Positions 1-9,238 are shown, counted from the stretch's first letter. The stretch is 64,000 nt of DNA from Bacillus changyiensis (GCF_027706145.1 NZ_JAQFWW010000006.1:124001-188000), one strand, 5' to 3'. Notes: a model not told the origin generated them from the letters alone. Program-made: numbers and translations.

Positions 1-1602
1 TTTAAATCAAGTACTTCATATTTAAGTCAAATCAAAACAACCTATTCTCACATCCTGAAATTTTACGAAGAACACCAATCTACAAACTTTGATCGCCCAA
101 TTTTTGAAAAATATATATTTAATGAAACAAATCTCCTATTTGACAACCTCATCTTTCATGCGTCAAAAAAACATGCGGGAGTCATGATGGAATTAACGAC
201 AGTAAATGTCCAAGAAATCTTTCACCATCTTGAAAACATGTTTAATGTTAGATTTAATGGCAACAGTGTGTATGCAATGGCATACTTTCTTTATTACAAA
301 GGCAATGCAGAATTGCAGTTGGTAAAAAAACAAAAAACCGTAATTGAAAATTTGTCTAAGTTTGTAGATTTAAACTATAAAATAGAGAAACAGTTGGCTA
401 AACAGCTTGTTCATTTTATCGAAAGTAAGCTTGACGTAAAATTATATAAAATGGATAAAATCTTTCTTACCTTTTACTTGCGGAGTATCGCAATGGAACA
501 GACAAATAACAAAGTAAAAGCCATCATTCTCGCTCACGGCTATGCAACCGCCTCAAGTATTGCCAATGTTGCGAACCGTTTACTCCACAAAAATATGTTT
601 GAAGCATTCGATATGCCAATTGATGTTTCCGTCGAAGACATTGCAGCACAAGTGTTGAATTATATTGAACACAATGATGTCTCCAAAGGTCTCGTGATTT
701 TGGTCGATATGGGGTCATTAAAAGATATCTACTCACAATTCAAAATGCATATCAATGGACCGATTGTCATTATGAATCATGTTTCAACACAGATGGCACT
801 TTATCTCGGAGACATGCTTAACAAAGATTTGTATTTGGAAGATATGATTGAGAGACTTCAAGCTGCTAATCAAACAGAATATAGCATCATTTATCCTGAA
901 ACAAAGAAAGAAAAAGTAATTGTCACATCATGTATGACAGGAATGGGAACAGCGATCCAAATTCAGAAACTGCTTACAGCAAGCATTCCAGAAGATTTAG
1001 AAATAAAGGTGATGGCCCATGACTACAATCGGTTAAAAGAGCATGGTACATCTGAGGCAATTTTTCAAATGTATCAAGTGCTTGCAGTGATTGGGACTGC
1101 AGACCCGGGGCTTGATCAAATCGCTTACATTTCTCTTGAAGATTTGATCTCTGGTCAAGGAGAAGAAAAGTTCCGCAAAATGTTTCAACCATACTACAGT
1201 AACGAACAAATTCAAGGCATTAATGATAACCTGATTCGAAACTGTTCGCTAGAACGTGTCATTGAATCCCTTACAATATTAGATACAAACAAGATCCTTA
1301 CTCATGTCGAAGAGTTTCTTAACCGGTTAGAATTATTGTTAAATAAACGTCTAGCCAATGTTAAAAAAATCGCTCTCTATGTTCATGTCAGCTGTTTGGT
1401 TGAACGTTTAATCCGGCAAGCTCCAATTGAAAACTATATAAATGCTGAAACATTTAAACAGTGTCAAAAAGATATGATCAATTATATAAAAGAAGCATTT
1501 AGTGTCATAGAATCCATTTATAATGTCAAAATTAATCTTGCTGAAATTGGTTATATTTATGATTATTTAATAGCCGAATCAAGCAATGATAGCGAATTTT
1601 AA
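1..1602 (+). CDS. LevR-type sigma-54 transcriptional activator with PTS regulatory domains, 5' part outside the window
   Basis: The reading frame is open from base 1, so the first visible ATGs (184, 187) are internal and the N-terminal DNA-binding and AAA+ parts lie upstream of the window. The 533 visible codons give the C-terminal half of a LevR/GfrR-type activator: a first PRD (about codons 85-165), a mannose-class EIIA-like domain with the phospho-acceptor HG pair (His near codon 179), a GatB-like EIIB domain with TSCMTGMGTA (Cys near codon 311), and a second PRD with HVSCLVER (His near codon 461). In this family, phosphorylation by HPr and by the cognate EII sets activity. It stands just before a sigma-54 promoter and the PTS operon it probably controls. 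Confidence 0.85.
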   Translation, partial: FKSSTSYLSQIKTTYSHILKFYEEHQSTNFDRPIFEKYIFNETNLLFDNLIFHASKKHAGVMMELTTVNVQEIFHHLENMFNVRFNGNSVYAMAYFLYYKGNAELQLVKKQKTVIENLSKFVDLNYKIEKQLAKQLVHFIESKLDVKLYKMDKIFLTFYLRSIAMEQTNNKVKAIILAHGYATASSIANVANRLLHKNMFEAFDMPIDVSVEDIAAQVLNYIEHNDVSKGLVILVDMGSLKDIYSQFKMHINGPIVIMNHVSTQMALYLGDMLNKDLYLEDMIERLQAANQTEYSIIYPETKKEKVIVTSCMTGMGTAIQIQKLLTASIPEDLEIKVMAHDYNRLKEHGTSEAIFQMYQVLAVIGTADPGLDQIAYISLEDLISGQGEEKFRKMFQPYYSNEQIQGINDNLIRNCSLERVIESLTILDTNKILTHVEEFLNRLELLLNKRLANVKKIALYVHVSCLVERLIRQAPIENYINAETFKQCQKDMINYIKEAFSVIESIYNVKINLAEIGYIYDYLIAESSNDSEF

Positions 1603-1628
1603 AAGCGTGCCACTAATTTGGCACGCTT
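1603..1628 (+). terminator. Hairpin after the regulator gene, overlapping the -24 element
   Basis: AAGCGTGCC (1603-1611) pairs perfectly with GGCACGCTT (1620-1628) around an 8-nt loop, directly after the TAA stop. The 3' flank is CTTGCACTTT and not a run of T, so intrinsic termination would be weak. The right arm is also the -24 box of the next promoter. Confidence 0.5.
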
Positions 1629-1634
1629 CTTGCA
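1618..1634 (+). promoter_or_regulatory. Sigma-54 (-24/-12) promoter of the PTS operon
   Basis: TTGGCACGCTTCTTGCA matches the consensus TGGCAC-N5-TTGC, with GG at 1620-1621 and GC at 1632-1633 separated by 10 bp. It lies about 40 bp before the EIIA start, with a sigma-54 activator encoded immediately upstream. The upstream activating sequence would then have to lie inside the 3' end of the regulator gene; none was identified. Confidence 0.9.
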
Positions 1635-1674
1635 CTTTAAATATTGTGAGAAAACGAAGAGGAGGTGATGCTAC

Positions 1675-2094
1675 TTGAGACACTTTGTACTTGCATCCCA
1701 TGGAAAATTTGCTGATGGAATTCTTCATTCACTTGAATTGATAAAAGGTAAACACGAAAACATTAGGACGATTAATGCATACACAAACGAAAATGAAGAC
1801 CTTCAAACACAAATGAACGAATTATTAGAAGATCTTGATGTAAATGACGAACTTGTTGTCGTGACAGACATTTTCGGCGGTAGTATTAACAATGAGTTTA
1901 TGAACCTATTAGATGATAAACGTATTCATGTGATTGCAGGATTGAATTTACCACTTGTCATTGAGCTTGTGACAATGAGTAAGCATGAAAAAGATGTGGT
2001 GAATTTAATTAAAACGGCATTGGTTAACTCAAAACGATCTATTCAATATTGTAACGCAATATTGAACAATGAGGATGCAGATGAGGATTTTTAA
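1675..2094 (+). CDS. PTS mannose-family EIIA component (gfrA-like)
   Basis: Cytoplasmic phosphocarrier of 139 residues. The N-terminus has the active-site histidine in ASHGKFADG (about His9), followed by the alternating beta/alpha pattern of the EIIA-Man fold with VVVTDIFGGS. It accepts phosphate from HPr and passes it to EIIB. The start is TTG, fixed by AGGAGGTGATG immediately upstream and by alignment of the first strand. First gene of a tightly packed six-gene operon behind the sigma-54 promoter. Confidence 0.85.
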   Translation: MRHFVLASHGKFADGILHSLELIKGKHENIRTINAYTNENEDLQTQMNELLEDLDVNDELVVVTDIFGGSINNEFMNLLDDKRIHVIAGLNLPLVIELVTMSKHEKDVVNLIKTALVNSKRSIQYCNAILNNEDADEDF

Positions 2095-2112
2095 ACAGAA
2101 AGGATGGTTCTC

Positions 2113-2583
2113 TTGATTAAGTTGTTACGTGTTGACCATCGTTTATTACATGGACAAGTCGCTTTCTCTTGGACACAACATTTAGGGGCAGATTGTATTT
2201 TGATTGCCAATGACGATGTACCAACTGATGAATTGAGAAAAACAACAATTAAATTAGCAAAACCACAAGGTGTAAAACTAGTCATCAAAACGATTGAGGA
2301 TTCCATTCAAGCTTTGAAAAGTGGTGTAACCGATAAATACAAGCTGTTTATCGTGGTCGAATCAGTTGCCGATGCAGAAAGAATTGTAAGCCAATATTCA
2401 GACATTCGTCAAGTTAACCTAGGTGGAGTGAAAGCCAAAAAAGGAACCCGTCATATTTCAAAAGCCGTCAACCTTTTACCTGACGAGGAAGAGTTAGTTA
2501 AAAAAATGATATCACAAGGTGTTGAAGTCGAAATTAGGCAAGTTCCAAATGATAAAAAGATTGATGCAGAAACCCTTTTTTAA
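2113..2583 (+). CDS. PTS mannose-family EIIB component (gfrB-like)
   Basis: Cytoplasmic EIIB of about 156 residues. The phosphorylated histidine sits in VDHRLLHGQVAFSW near the N-terminus, typical of the Man/Lev/Sor class, which uses His where most EIIBs use Cys. The TTG at 2113 is preferred to the ATG at 2104 because the GGATGG ribosome site then has proper spacing and the protein begins MIKLLRVDHR as family members do. It passes phosphate to the sugar carried by EIIC/EIID. Confidence 0.85.
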   Translation: MIKLLRVDHRLLHGQVAFSWTQHLGADCILIANDDVPTDELRKTTIKLAKPQGVKLVIKTIEDSIQALKSGVTDKYKLFIVVESVADAERIVSQYSDIRQVNLGGVKAKKGTRHISKAVNLLPDEEELVKKMISQGVEVEIRQVPNDKKIDAETLF

Positions 2584-2607
2584 ATTTCAACCGAGGGAGG
2601 TTAGAAT

Positions 2608-3384
2608 ATGCTGACTGCACTTTTGCTAGGACTAGTCGCCTTCATTGCCCAAAGTGAATATGCGTTAGGAACGAGCTTGCTATCACGCCCACTGTTCACA
2701 GGGTTGTTAACTGGACTTGTCATGGGTGATATCAAAACAGGCATTATCATGGGAGCGACACTGGAATTAGCCTTTATCGGGTCATTCTCAGTTGGAGCTG
2801 CCATTCCACCAGATGTTGTAACTGGAGGAATACTTGGAACTGCATTTGCCATCTCTTCACATGCAGGAACAGAAACGGCCCTATTGCTCGGATTGCCAAT
2901 TGCAACGTTAACTCTCGTTTTAAAAAATATATACTTAGGCATTTTCTTGCCAATCCTTTCCCATAAAGCTGACAAGTATGCCGAAAAAGCAAACACTCGC
3001 GGTGTTGAAGCGATGCATTTAATTGGAGGATTCGGACTCTCCTTCCTACTTGCATGCATTGTTACAATTTCATTTTATGTTGGAAGCGATGCGATTAAAC
3101 ATCTATTAGATACTATTCCTCAATTTGTTCAAACAGGATTGCAAATAGCGACAGGAATTCTTCCTGCACTTGGTTTTGCAATGCTGGCAAGATTGCTCAT
3201 TAATAAACAAGTTGTTCCTTATTTCTTCTTAGGGTTTGTCATTGCGGCTTACTTGCATGTTCCTGTAACAGGAATTGCTATACTCGGTGCGATTGTTGCC
3301 GTAATTATGGTAAACGTCATGCAAACCAAGAAGACGCAAATAGCAACTGAAGGAGGAGCGGCAGATGAAGATGAAGACTTTTGA
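2608..3384 (+). CDS. PTS mannose-family EIIC membrane component (gfrC-like)
   Basis: Integral membrane protein of 258 residues with about seven hydrophobic segments and the EIIC-Man landmarks GLVMGDIKTGIIMGATLELAF (family motif region about residues 35-55) and the glycine-rich AIPPDVVTGGILGTAFA. Together with EIID it forms the sugar channel. The ATG has a GGGAGG site 9 nt upstream. The 3' end overlaps the EIID start by 20 bp, which suggests translational coupling for equal amounts of the two partners. Confidence 0.87.
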   Translation: MLTALLLGLVAFIAQSEYALGTSLLSRPLFTGLLTGLVMGDIKTGIIMGATLELAFIGSFSVGAAIPPDVVTGGILGTAFAISSHAGTETALLLGLPIATLTLVLKNIYLGIFLPILSHKADKYAEKANTRGVEAMHLIGGFGLSFLLACIVTISFYVGSDAIKHLLDTIPQFVQTGLQIATGILPALGFAMLARLLINKQVVPYFFLGFVIAAYLHVPVTGIAILGAIVAVIMVNVMQTKKTQIATEGGAADEDEDF

Positions 3385-4228
3385 TCAGGACAAAGAAATG
3401 TCTGTTGGTGAGGAAACAAATCATAGTTTAAGTAAAAAAGATTTGAACCGACTGTTTTGGCGTTCATTTCAAGCAGAATTTTCCTGGAACTATGAACGGC
3501 AAATGAATATGGCTTATACGTATGCGATGATTCCAATTCTCAAAAAATTATATAAGAAAAAAGAAGATTTAGCGAATGCATTGAAACGTCACCTAGAATT
3601 TTTCAATACGACCCCTCACATCGTGACATTGATGTTAGGTGTATCAGCTGCAATGGAAGAACAAAATGCAAAGAATCGACAATTTAACCCGGATACAATC
3701 AATAACGTAAAGGCATCCTTAATGGGCCCGCTTGCAGGCTTAGGAGATTCGTTCTTTTGGGGAACACTTCGATTAATCGCAACAGGCGTGGGAACTTCTC
3801 TCGCTTTACAGGGTAATATTCTCGGTCCCATTTTGTTCTTGCTGATTTTCAACGTCCCACATATCGCCATTCGCTATTTACTTGCAAGGTTCGGATATAA
3901 AATAGGGACCGGGTTCTTGCAGCGATTACAAAAAAGCGGGGCAATGGGGCATTTAACATTTGGCGCAGCTATTCTGGGGCTTATCGTCATTGGTGGGATG
4001 AGCGCGACAATGATCAATATCCACGTTCCACTGAAAATAGGCAGTGGAAAGAGTGCTAGCGGTATTCAAGACATCTTAGACAATATTATGCCTGGTCTTT
4101 TACCATTGTGTGCATTTGGGATTATTTATTGGCTGTTAGGAAAAGAGGTTAAAGCAACAACCATTCTTCTTGGCATAGCTGTTGTTGGCATATTAGGTGC
4201 GTGGATCGGGGTTTTTGGAACGAATTAA
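3365..4228 (+). CDS. PTS mannose-family EIID membrane component (gfrD-like)
   Basis: 287 residues. The hydrophilic N-terminus has LNRLFWRSFQAEFSWNYERQ, then HIVTLMLGVSAAMEEQ and the hallmark LMGPLAGLGDSFFWGT (about residues 120-137) of EIID-Man proteins, followed by C-terminal membrane helices. It works with EIIC in uptake. The start is embedded in the end of the EIIC gene with a GGAGGAG site. Confidence 0.87.
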   Translation: MKMKTFDQDKEMSVGEETNHSLSKKDLNRLFWRSFQAEFSWNYERQMNMAYTYAMIPILKKLYKKKEDLANALKRHLEFFNTTPHIVTLMLGVSAAMEEQNAKNRQFNPDTINNVKASLMGPLAGLGDSFFWGTLRLIATGVGTSLALQGNILGPILFLLIFNVPHIAIRYLLARFGYKIGTGFLQRLQKSGAMGHLTFGAAILGLIVIGGMSATMINIHVPLKIGSGKSASGIQDILDNIMPGLLPLCAFGIIYWLLGKEVKATTILLGIAVVGILGAWIGVFGTN

Positions 4229-4250
4229 AATCGGATGGATGTGACAGCTA

Positions 4251-5324
4251 ATGAAGGAAACCATGATGACTTATATTCATGAGGAAACAGAAGTATGTCA
4301 ACAAGTGATTAAGAATATCGATAAAAATTTAAACACTTTCAAGCAGTTGATAGCGGCAAAACAGCCGAAAAACTGGCTTGTCCTTGCAACCGGTTCAAGT
4401 GCTAATGCTATGTTAAGTGCTAAATATTACATCGAAAAAACAGCTGGTGTATCGATAGAGATTCAGGAACCATTTAACTTTGTCCATTATGAAAAACAAA
4501 GAGAATCCACAGATTTTGTACTTGCTGTTTCACAAAGCGGTCATAGCTATTCAACGATTGAAGCGCTAAAGAAAGTTCACAAAAATAACGATTTACCGAC
4601 CGCTGTACTAACTTCCGGAATGGATAGCCCGATTGTGGATTTTACGAATATGGTGATTGATATCGGATGCGGCATTGAAAAAGTAGGTTTTGTAACAAAA
4701 GGATTCACAGCTACAGTTTTAACAGCAATGTTAATCGGTATTATTGCTGGAGAGACATCAGGTTGTTTGGGAAAAGAAGTTGCTGAAAGAGAAATGAAAC
4801 AACTAAAAAAGCTAACTGAGAATATTCCTTCTATCATTAAAAAAACAGAACACTTTTATGCGAAACATGCAAAAGAATTGAATGCGATTCCCCGCTATTG
4901 CGCAATTGGTTATGGTCCGACAGTTGGAACAGCGTTAGAATTTGAAACGAAGTTTACAGAAACGGTTCGCGTGCCTTCACAAGGTTTTGAATTAGAGGCT
5001 TATATGCATGGACCGTATTTAGAAGTGAATGATTCACATGGCTTGTTTTTTATCCAAACGAACAGCACGCTTGCGAAACGATCTGATCGATTACAACAGT
5101 ACTTCCATTCCTATACAGAACATTGTTTTACGATCACAAATTCTAGTCATCAATCAAATGAAAAAACACTTGCATTATGTATTGAAGTCGACGAACTGAT
5201 GAGTCCACTCATTATGGCTATACCATTTCAAATTCTATCCTATCGAATTGCTACAGGTAAAGGAATCAATTTAGGAGTCCGAATTTTTGATGATTTTGAC
5301 CAAGTTTTAAAAAGCAAAATCTAA
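4251..5324 (+). CDS. SIS-domain phospho-glycated-amino-acid deglycase (gfrE/frlB-like)
   Basis: 357 residues with two SIS domains: ATGSSANAMLSAKYYIEK (about residues 48-65) and AVSQSGHSYSTIEAL (about 85-100) carry the Ser/Gly phosphosugar-binding loops. No glutaminase domain is present, so this is not GlmS. In gfr operons the two SIS proteins split glucoselysine-6-P and fructoselysine-6-P into glucose-6-P and lysine. The substrate assignment here is inferred from operon layout only. A later in-frame ATG (4266) has a better-spaced AAGGA site, so the N-terminus could be five residues shorter. Confidence 0.7.
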   Translation: MKETMMTYIHEETEVCQQVIKNIDKNLNTFKQLIAAKQPKNWLVLATGSSANAMLSAKYYIEKTAGVSIEIQEPFNFVHYEKQRESTDFVLAVSQSGHSYSTIEALKKVHKNNDLPTAVLTSGMDSPIVDFTNMVIDIGCGIEKVGFVTKGFTATVLTAMLIGIIAGETSGCLGKEVAEREMKQLKKLTENIPSIIKKTEHFYAKHAKELNAIPRYCAIGYGPTVGTALEFETKFTETVRVPSQGFELEAYMHGPYLEVNDSHGLFFIQTNSTLAKRSDRLQQYFHSYTEHCFTITNSSHQSNEKTLALCIEVDELMSPLIMAIPFQILSYRIATGKGINLGVRIFDDFDQVLKSKI

Positions 5325-5341
5325 AGTTGAGGTGAAAAAGC

Positions 5342-6352
5342 ATGTTGAAATTTAATGAAAACATTTACTTAGAGAATGCTAGATTAACGTACGAAACTCG
5401 AGAGGAAATTGAAAAAATTGCTGATGAAATAACAGAAGAAGGCTTTAAAAATATTTTTTTCATTTCGGTAGGCGGTTCAATAGCGATCATGTGGCCGATT
5501 CAAGAAATGTTGAAACAACTGACAGACATTCCTATTTTCACTGAACAAGCAGGTGAACTCGTGTTAACAGGTCATAATCAATTATCGAGCGATTCAATTG
5601 TTATTATGGCATCTAAATCTGGTGATACAAAAGAAACGGTTGCAGCAGCCGAATGGTGCAAAGAACAAGGTTATCGGGTCGTATCGCTTGTCGGAACACC
5701 GAACACTCCATTAGAACAGTTGAGCCGCTGGGTGATTCCAAATAAAGCAAAAAACGGTGTTGAATTCGAATATATACAATTATTTATGCTCATCTTTAAA
5801 CTATTGAATAATGCGGGAGAATTCCCTGCCTATGAGCGGTTTGTCAACCAGCTTGAAAAGCTTCCTGAACATTTATTACGTGCAAAGAAGCAATTTGAAC
5901 CAACTGCTGACGAAATAGCGAGAAAGTATCATCGTGAGCCTTATAACATTTGGGTCGGTGGTGGTGAGATGTGGGGTGAAGTATATCTATTTTCAATGTG
6001 TATTCTTGAAGAAATGCAATGGGTTCGAACAAAGGCTGTTTCATCATCAGAATTCTTCCATGGTACATTAGAATTAATAGAAGAAAACGTTCCTGTTTTT
6101 CTTGTAAAAGGCGAAGGGAAACGTCGAGTGTTGGATGAACGTGTTGAGAAGTTTTGCAAACAACATACCAAAAAATTTGTTGTGATTGATACGAAAGACT
6201 ATGATTTAGAAGGGATTGATGATGAATTTCGCTGGCTTCTCGCACCAACAATTTCGTCAACTCTTCTTGTTGATCGTTTGGCACGTTACTATGAAAAATA
6301 TAGCGGCCATGATTTAGATTTACGTCGATACTATCGTCAATTTGATTATTGA
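5342..6352 (+). CDS. SIS-domain fructoselysine-6-phosphate deglycase-like protein (gfrF/frlB-like)
   Basis: 336 residues. SIS motifs are ISVGGSIAIMWPIQEM (about 40-55) and MASKSGDTKETVAAAEWCK (about 86-104). The later part, with EYIQLF, WVGGGEMWGEVYLFSMCILEEMQW and SSEFFHGTLEL, resembles FrlB-type deglycases, where this region supplies active-site residues. It is cytoplasmic and last in the operon, 17 bp after the previous gene, with a GAGGTG ribosome site. Pairing of two different SIS enzymes behind a mannose-class PTS is the gfr arrangement; an amino-sugar substrate is the main alternative. Confidence 0.75.
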   Translation: MLKFNENIYLENARLTYETREEIEKIADEITEEGFKNIFFISVGGSIAIMWPIQEMLKQLTDIPIFTEQAGELVLTGHNQLSSDSIVIMASKSGDTKETVAAAEWCKEQGYRVVSLVGTPNTPLEQLSRWVIPNKAKNGVEFEYIQLFMLIFKLLNNAGEFPAYERFVNQLEKLPEHLLRAKKQFEPTADEIARKYHREPYNIWVGGGEMWGEVYLFSMCILEEMQWVRTKAVSSSEFFHGTLELIEENVPVFLVKGEGKRRVLDERVEKFCKQHTKKFVVIDTKDYDLEGIDDEFRWLLAPTISSTLLVDRLARYYEKYSGHDLDLRRYYRQFDY

Positions 6353-6399
6353 ACGAAATCCAAAAATTTGTCTGAGAGTAGCTGGCGAATGCTTGCTAC

Positions 6400-6664
6400 T
6401 TTCAGTATGTTTGTGATCTAATCCTACAATTGCAAACTCGACATGTAAGCAACGGTCGCCCTTTTGTGCCCAATTCGTCACATAAAGGACTGCATTTACC
6501 TTCTCTTTGAAGATCTGATTCCAGTGGACTTGTCGATTTTCTGTTGCCTTGTATAATGGGCTGTTTTTACAATCTTCACACTCGTATTTTTGAAGTCTTG
6601 CTCTGAACTTTCTACCATTAGAGCAAATATGTTCTTTATTTTGTCTATCTTTGGAGGCTACCAA
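6400..6664 (-). pseudogene. IS1182-type transposase C-terminal remnant
   Basis: The reverse strand encodes CSNGRKF, then YECEDCKNSPLY, RQVHWNQ and a damaged version of the family's VESVFGQIK block (read here as HVEFAIVGLDHKH). That order (Cys-rich zinc-like segment, NRQVHWN, ExVFG) is the C-terminus of IS1182-family transposases. The N-terminal catalytic part is missing and one Cys of the cluster reads Ser, so it is a decayed fragment. No terminal inverted repeats were recognised. Confidence 0.65.
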
Positions 6665-6678
6665 AGAATCAGTTTAGT

Positions 6679-7173
6679 TTATAACAACTTATATAAATAG
6701 TATTCATTAACAGGCTTTCCGTTTAAGGTCAATGAATGCACTTTTTCACCTTCTAAAATAAACCCCATCTTTCTATATAAATTGAATGCCTTTATATTGT
6801 CTTTCATAACAGTGAGCTCTAGCCTCGATATTTCTACTTCTTTTGCCCATTCAAAAACTTGATGAAATAGTTTAGTTGCTATCCCTTGTCCTTGATATTC
6901 TTCAAGGACACCTAAAACAAGGTAAGCAGAATGTTGGTTTCGTTTTACTTTGCCACCTAACGCCGAAATAAACCCAACAATTTTGTTATCAACTTCTACT
7001 ACAAAAAAGATTGAATTCCTTTCAGATTGAATTCTTTCTATTGATTCTCTTTGCTCTTCAACAGTCGTTTTTCGTTCCCCAGGTTCATACAACATAAAAC
7101 CAGACTCATCAAGTTTCTTACTGAACTCTACAAATTGTTGTGCATCACTTACTGCAATCGGTCTAATGATCAT
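6679..7173 (-). CDS. GNAT family N-acetyltransferase
   Basis: 164 residues with one GNAT domain: VVEVDNKIVGFISALGG (strand 4), the acetyl-CoA loop region LGVLEEYQGQGIATKL (Q-x-x-G-x-G/A variant, about residues 86-102) and LELTVMKDNIKAFNLYRKMGF near the C-terminus. The ATG at 7173 follows AAGGAGAGG, so the longer open frame upstream is not used. It resembles ribosomal-protein-acetylating RimI/RimL relatives; the substrate cannot be told. It stands alone between an IS remnant and a chemoreceptor. Confidence 0.8.
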   Translation of the reverse strand: MIIRPIAVSDAQQFVEFSKKLDESGFMLYEPGERKTTVEEQRESIERIQSERNSIFFVVEVDNKIVGFISALGGKVKRNQHSAYLVLGVLEEYQGQGIATKLFHQVFEWAKEVEISRLELTVMKDNIKAFNLYRKMGFILEGEKVHSLTLNGKPVNEYYLYKLL

Positions 7174-7516
7174 TGTAGACCTCTCCTTTTTATACATTTT
7201 ACCATGTTTTCCAATAAAACGAGACAAAGTAGTGGTAACTCCTCTATATTAGGAGAACTAGCTAATGATTTACTTCCTGATCTTTTCGAACCATTTGTAA
7301 AAATGGATCTGTACCCCAACAAAAAGACATATACTCATTGACAATTCACTACCCTTTTTCCCCTTTAAAAAAACAATCGCGTGCACATGACAGAATCGAG
7401 ACAGTTTCCGCCAAGATAGACACCAACTACCTAAATCTGTTTTTCCTCTTTTTAATACTTTACTTCTCTCGCCAAATTGCCGATATGGATAGTAAATAAA
7501 CCACGGGGGAAAAAGT
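7174..7516. other. Intergenic stretch between acetyltransferase and chemoreceptor genes
   Basis: This 343-bp stretch holds the divergent promoters. From 7204 a 45-codon forward frame runs to TGA at 7341 without a ribosome site; it may be a fragment of a lost gene but nothing in it is recognisable. The 3' end carries the likely sigma-D promoter. Confidence 0.4.
7459..7486 (+). promoter_or_regulatory. Probable sigma-D (motility) promoter
   Basis: GCCGATAT at 7479-7486 is one base from the sigma-D -10 element GCCGATAA. The -35 (TTTA, 16-bp spacer) is a poor match to TAAA. It sits 30 bp before a chemoreceptor start, the class of gene that SigD transcribes. Confidence 0.55.
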
Positions 7517-9229
7517 ATGAAACTGCTAAAAAACCTTAAAATTAGAAATAAATTCTTTATTATTATGCTCATATCGGCTCTCTCATTATCTATTGTTGGA
7601 ATAGAAGGGATGATGGGGCTCAATAAATTTTCGAAAGGGTCAGAAATCATTTATCAAGATCAATTGATTCCTAATCAGTTATTTGCCAAACTAAGAGCAA
7701 ATAATCTTGAAATGGATGGAAACAAATTTGAATTAATGATAACGAAAGACCGTAGTATAAATGAACAACTACAACAAAATATTGAGAAAAAACTTGAAGA
7801 CAACACTAAAATAATGGAACAAATTGATCAAATTAATTTAGCGAATAACGTGAAAGAAAAATATCACACGTTTAAAACCGAATATACTGAACTACAAGAC
7901 ATTAGCAAAAAGATGCTTGACTTGGCATTAGCTAATAAAAATGATGAAGCATATCGTCTTTATTTGACAGACATGAAACCTCAAAGAAATGATGTGACTA
8001 AGTTAATCGAAGACATTCAAACATTAAATAGTGAAAATGCGAAAACGATTTATGAGCGAGACTCAGAAGATGCAAGTGCAACGACAACCATGTTAATCAT
8101 TGTGATTGCTGTCAGTCTCCTTTTGACCATCGCCATCAGCCTTATCATGGCAAGAATGATTGCAGGACCAATCAGAAACATTCAGGCATTATTTGCAAAA
8201 ACGGAGCAAGGTGATTTTACAGTAGAAGGAACCTATCAGTCGAAAGATGAACTAGGTTTGTTAACAGCTTCTTTCAACAAAATGGTCTCAGGTGTTCGCT
8301 CCATTATTGAAACTGTCGGTGAAACATCTCATCAAGTCGCATCTTCATCTCAGCAGTTAAGTGCAAGTGCAGATGAAAGCACAAAAGCGAGCGAGTATAT
8401 TTCCACAACGGTTCAAGAACTTGCCTTAGGTTCGGATAAACAAGTGGAAAGTGTTGAACATAGCAGAACGGTCATTAAAGGGATGACAGAATTTGCAGGA
8501 AGAATTGCATCTAATGCTGAAAAAGCAGCAACAACCGTCGATCAAACAGCACAAATGTCACTTACAGGGACAAAGGCGATTGACAAGGTCAACGCTCAAA
8601 TGCAGTCTATTAATGAAACAGTTGTCTCACTAGCCGAGTCATTTAAGCAATTAACAGAACGCTCTAATCAGATTGGCAATATTACAGAAGTCATCACAAG
8701 CATTGCAGAACAAACGAATTTGTTGGCATTAAATGCAGCAATTGAAGCCGCCAGAGCCGGTGAACAAGGCAAAGGCTTTGCCGTTGTCGCAGATGAAGTC
8801 AGGAAGTTAGCTGAACAATCCGCACAATCTGCGGAACAGATTACAAAACTAATTACAATTATTCAAAATGATACGAAACAAACGATGAATACCGTTGTCT
8901 CAGCGACTGGTGAAGTAAAAGAAGGACTTGTCGTCGTAAGCGAAGCCGGTGGCGCTTTCCAAAAAATCGAAAGTTCAATTAAAGATGTTGTGACACAAAT
9001 TAATGGTGTCGCAGCATTAGTCAAAAATTTGACTGCTGGAGCAGATGAAATTGAAACAGCTGTTTTCGATGTTAAAGAAATAGCCGAAACAGCAGCTGGA
9101 AGCACCCAAACGGTAAGTGCTGCAACACAAGAACAACTGGCATCAATGGAAGAAATCGCAGCTTCTTCCCAAATTCTCGCACAAAATGCGGAAGAACTGC
9201 AACATTTAATTCGGAAATTTAAAATCTAA
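7517..9229 (+). CDS. Methyl-accepting chemotaxis protein with four-helix-bundle sensor
   Basis: 570 residues. Membrane segment near residues 10-32, an extracytoplasmic helical sensor of about 155 residues rich in Asp/Glu/Lys (4HB_MCP type, to about residue 185), second membrane segment (about 188-212), HAMP domain (about 213-265) and a cytoplasmic signalling coiled coil. The hairpin tip [20 protein letters not shown] lies near residue 400-420. The ligand is unknown. Start ATG follows GGGGGAAAAAGT. A perfect hairpin terminator follows. Monocistronic, probably SigD-dependent. Confidence 0.93.
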   Translation: MKLLKNLKIRNKFFIIMLISALSLSIVGIEGMMGLNKFSKGSEIIYQDQLIPNQLFAKLRANNLEMDGNKFELMITKDRSINEQLQQNIEKKLEDNTKIMEQIDQINLANNVKEKYHTFKTEYTELQDISKKMLDLALANKNDEAYRLYLTDMKPQRNDVTKLIEDIQTLNSENAKTIYERDSEDASATTTMLIIVIAVSLLLTIAISLIMARMIAGPIRNIQALFAKTEQGDFTVEGTYQSKDELGLLTASFNKMVSGVRSIIETVGETSHQVASSSQQLSASADESTKASEYISTTVQELALGSDKQVESVEHSRTVIKGMTEFAGRIASNAEKAATTVDQTAQMSLTGTKAIDKVNAQMQSINETVVSLAESFKQLTERSNQIGNITEVITSIAEQTNLLALNAAIEAARAGEQGKGFAVVADEVRKLAEQSAQSAEQITKLITIIQNDTKQTMNTVVSATGEVKEGLVVVSEAGGAFQKIESSIKDVVTQINGVAALVKNLTAGADEIETAVFDVKEIAETAAGSTQTVSAATQEQLASMEEIAASSQILAQNAEELQHLIRKFKI

Positions 9230-9238
9230 ACATGATGA

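Noticed and set aside
184-1602. Regulator as a complete 472-residue gene starting at 184
   Set aside because: The frame is open without a stop from base 1 and family members have a long N-terminal HTH/AAA+ part, so the gene is cut by the window edge.
4251-6352. Two SIS genes as glucosamine-6-phosphate synthase
   Set aside because: No N-terminal glutaminase domain and the genes follow a mannose-class PTS; they are isolated SIS proteins.
6320-6399. Extension of the transposase remnant frame toward the PTS operon
   Set aside because: The sequence there shows no resemblance to the family and overlaps the antisense of the last PTS-operon gene.
7204-7341. 45-codon forward frame before the chemoreceptor gene
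   Set aside because: No ribosome site, no recognisable family; it overlaps a promoter region and was recorded only as intergenic content.
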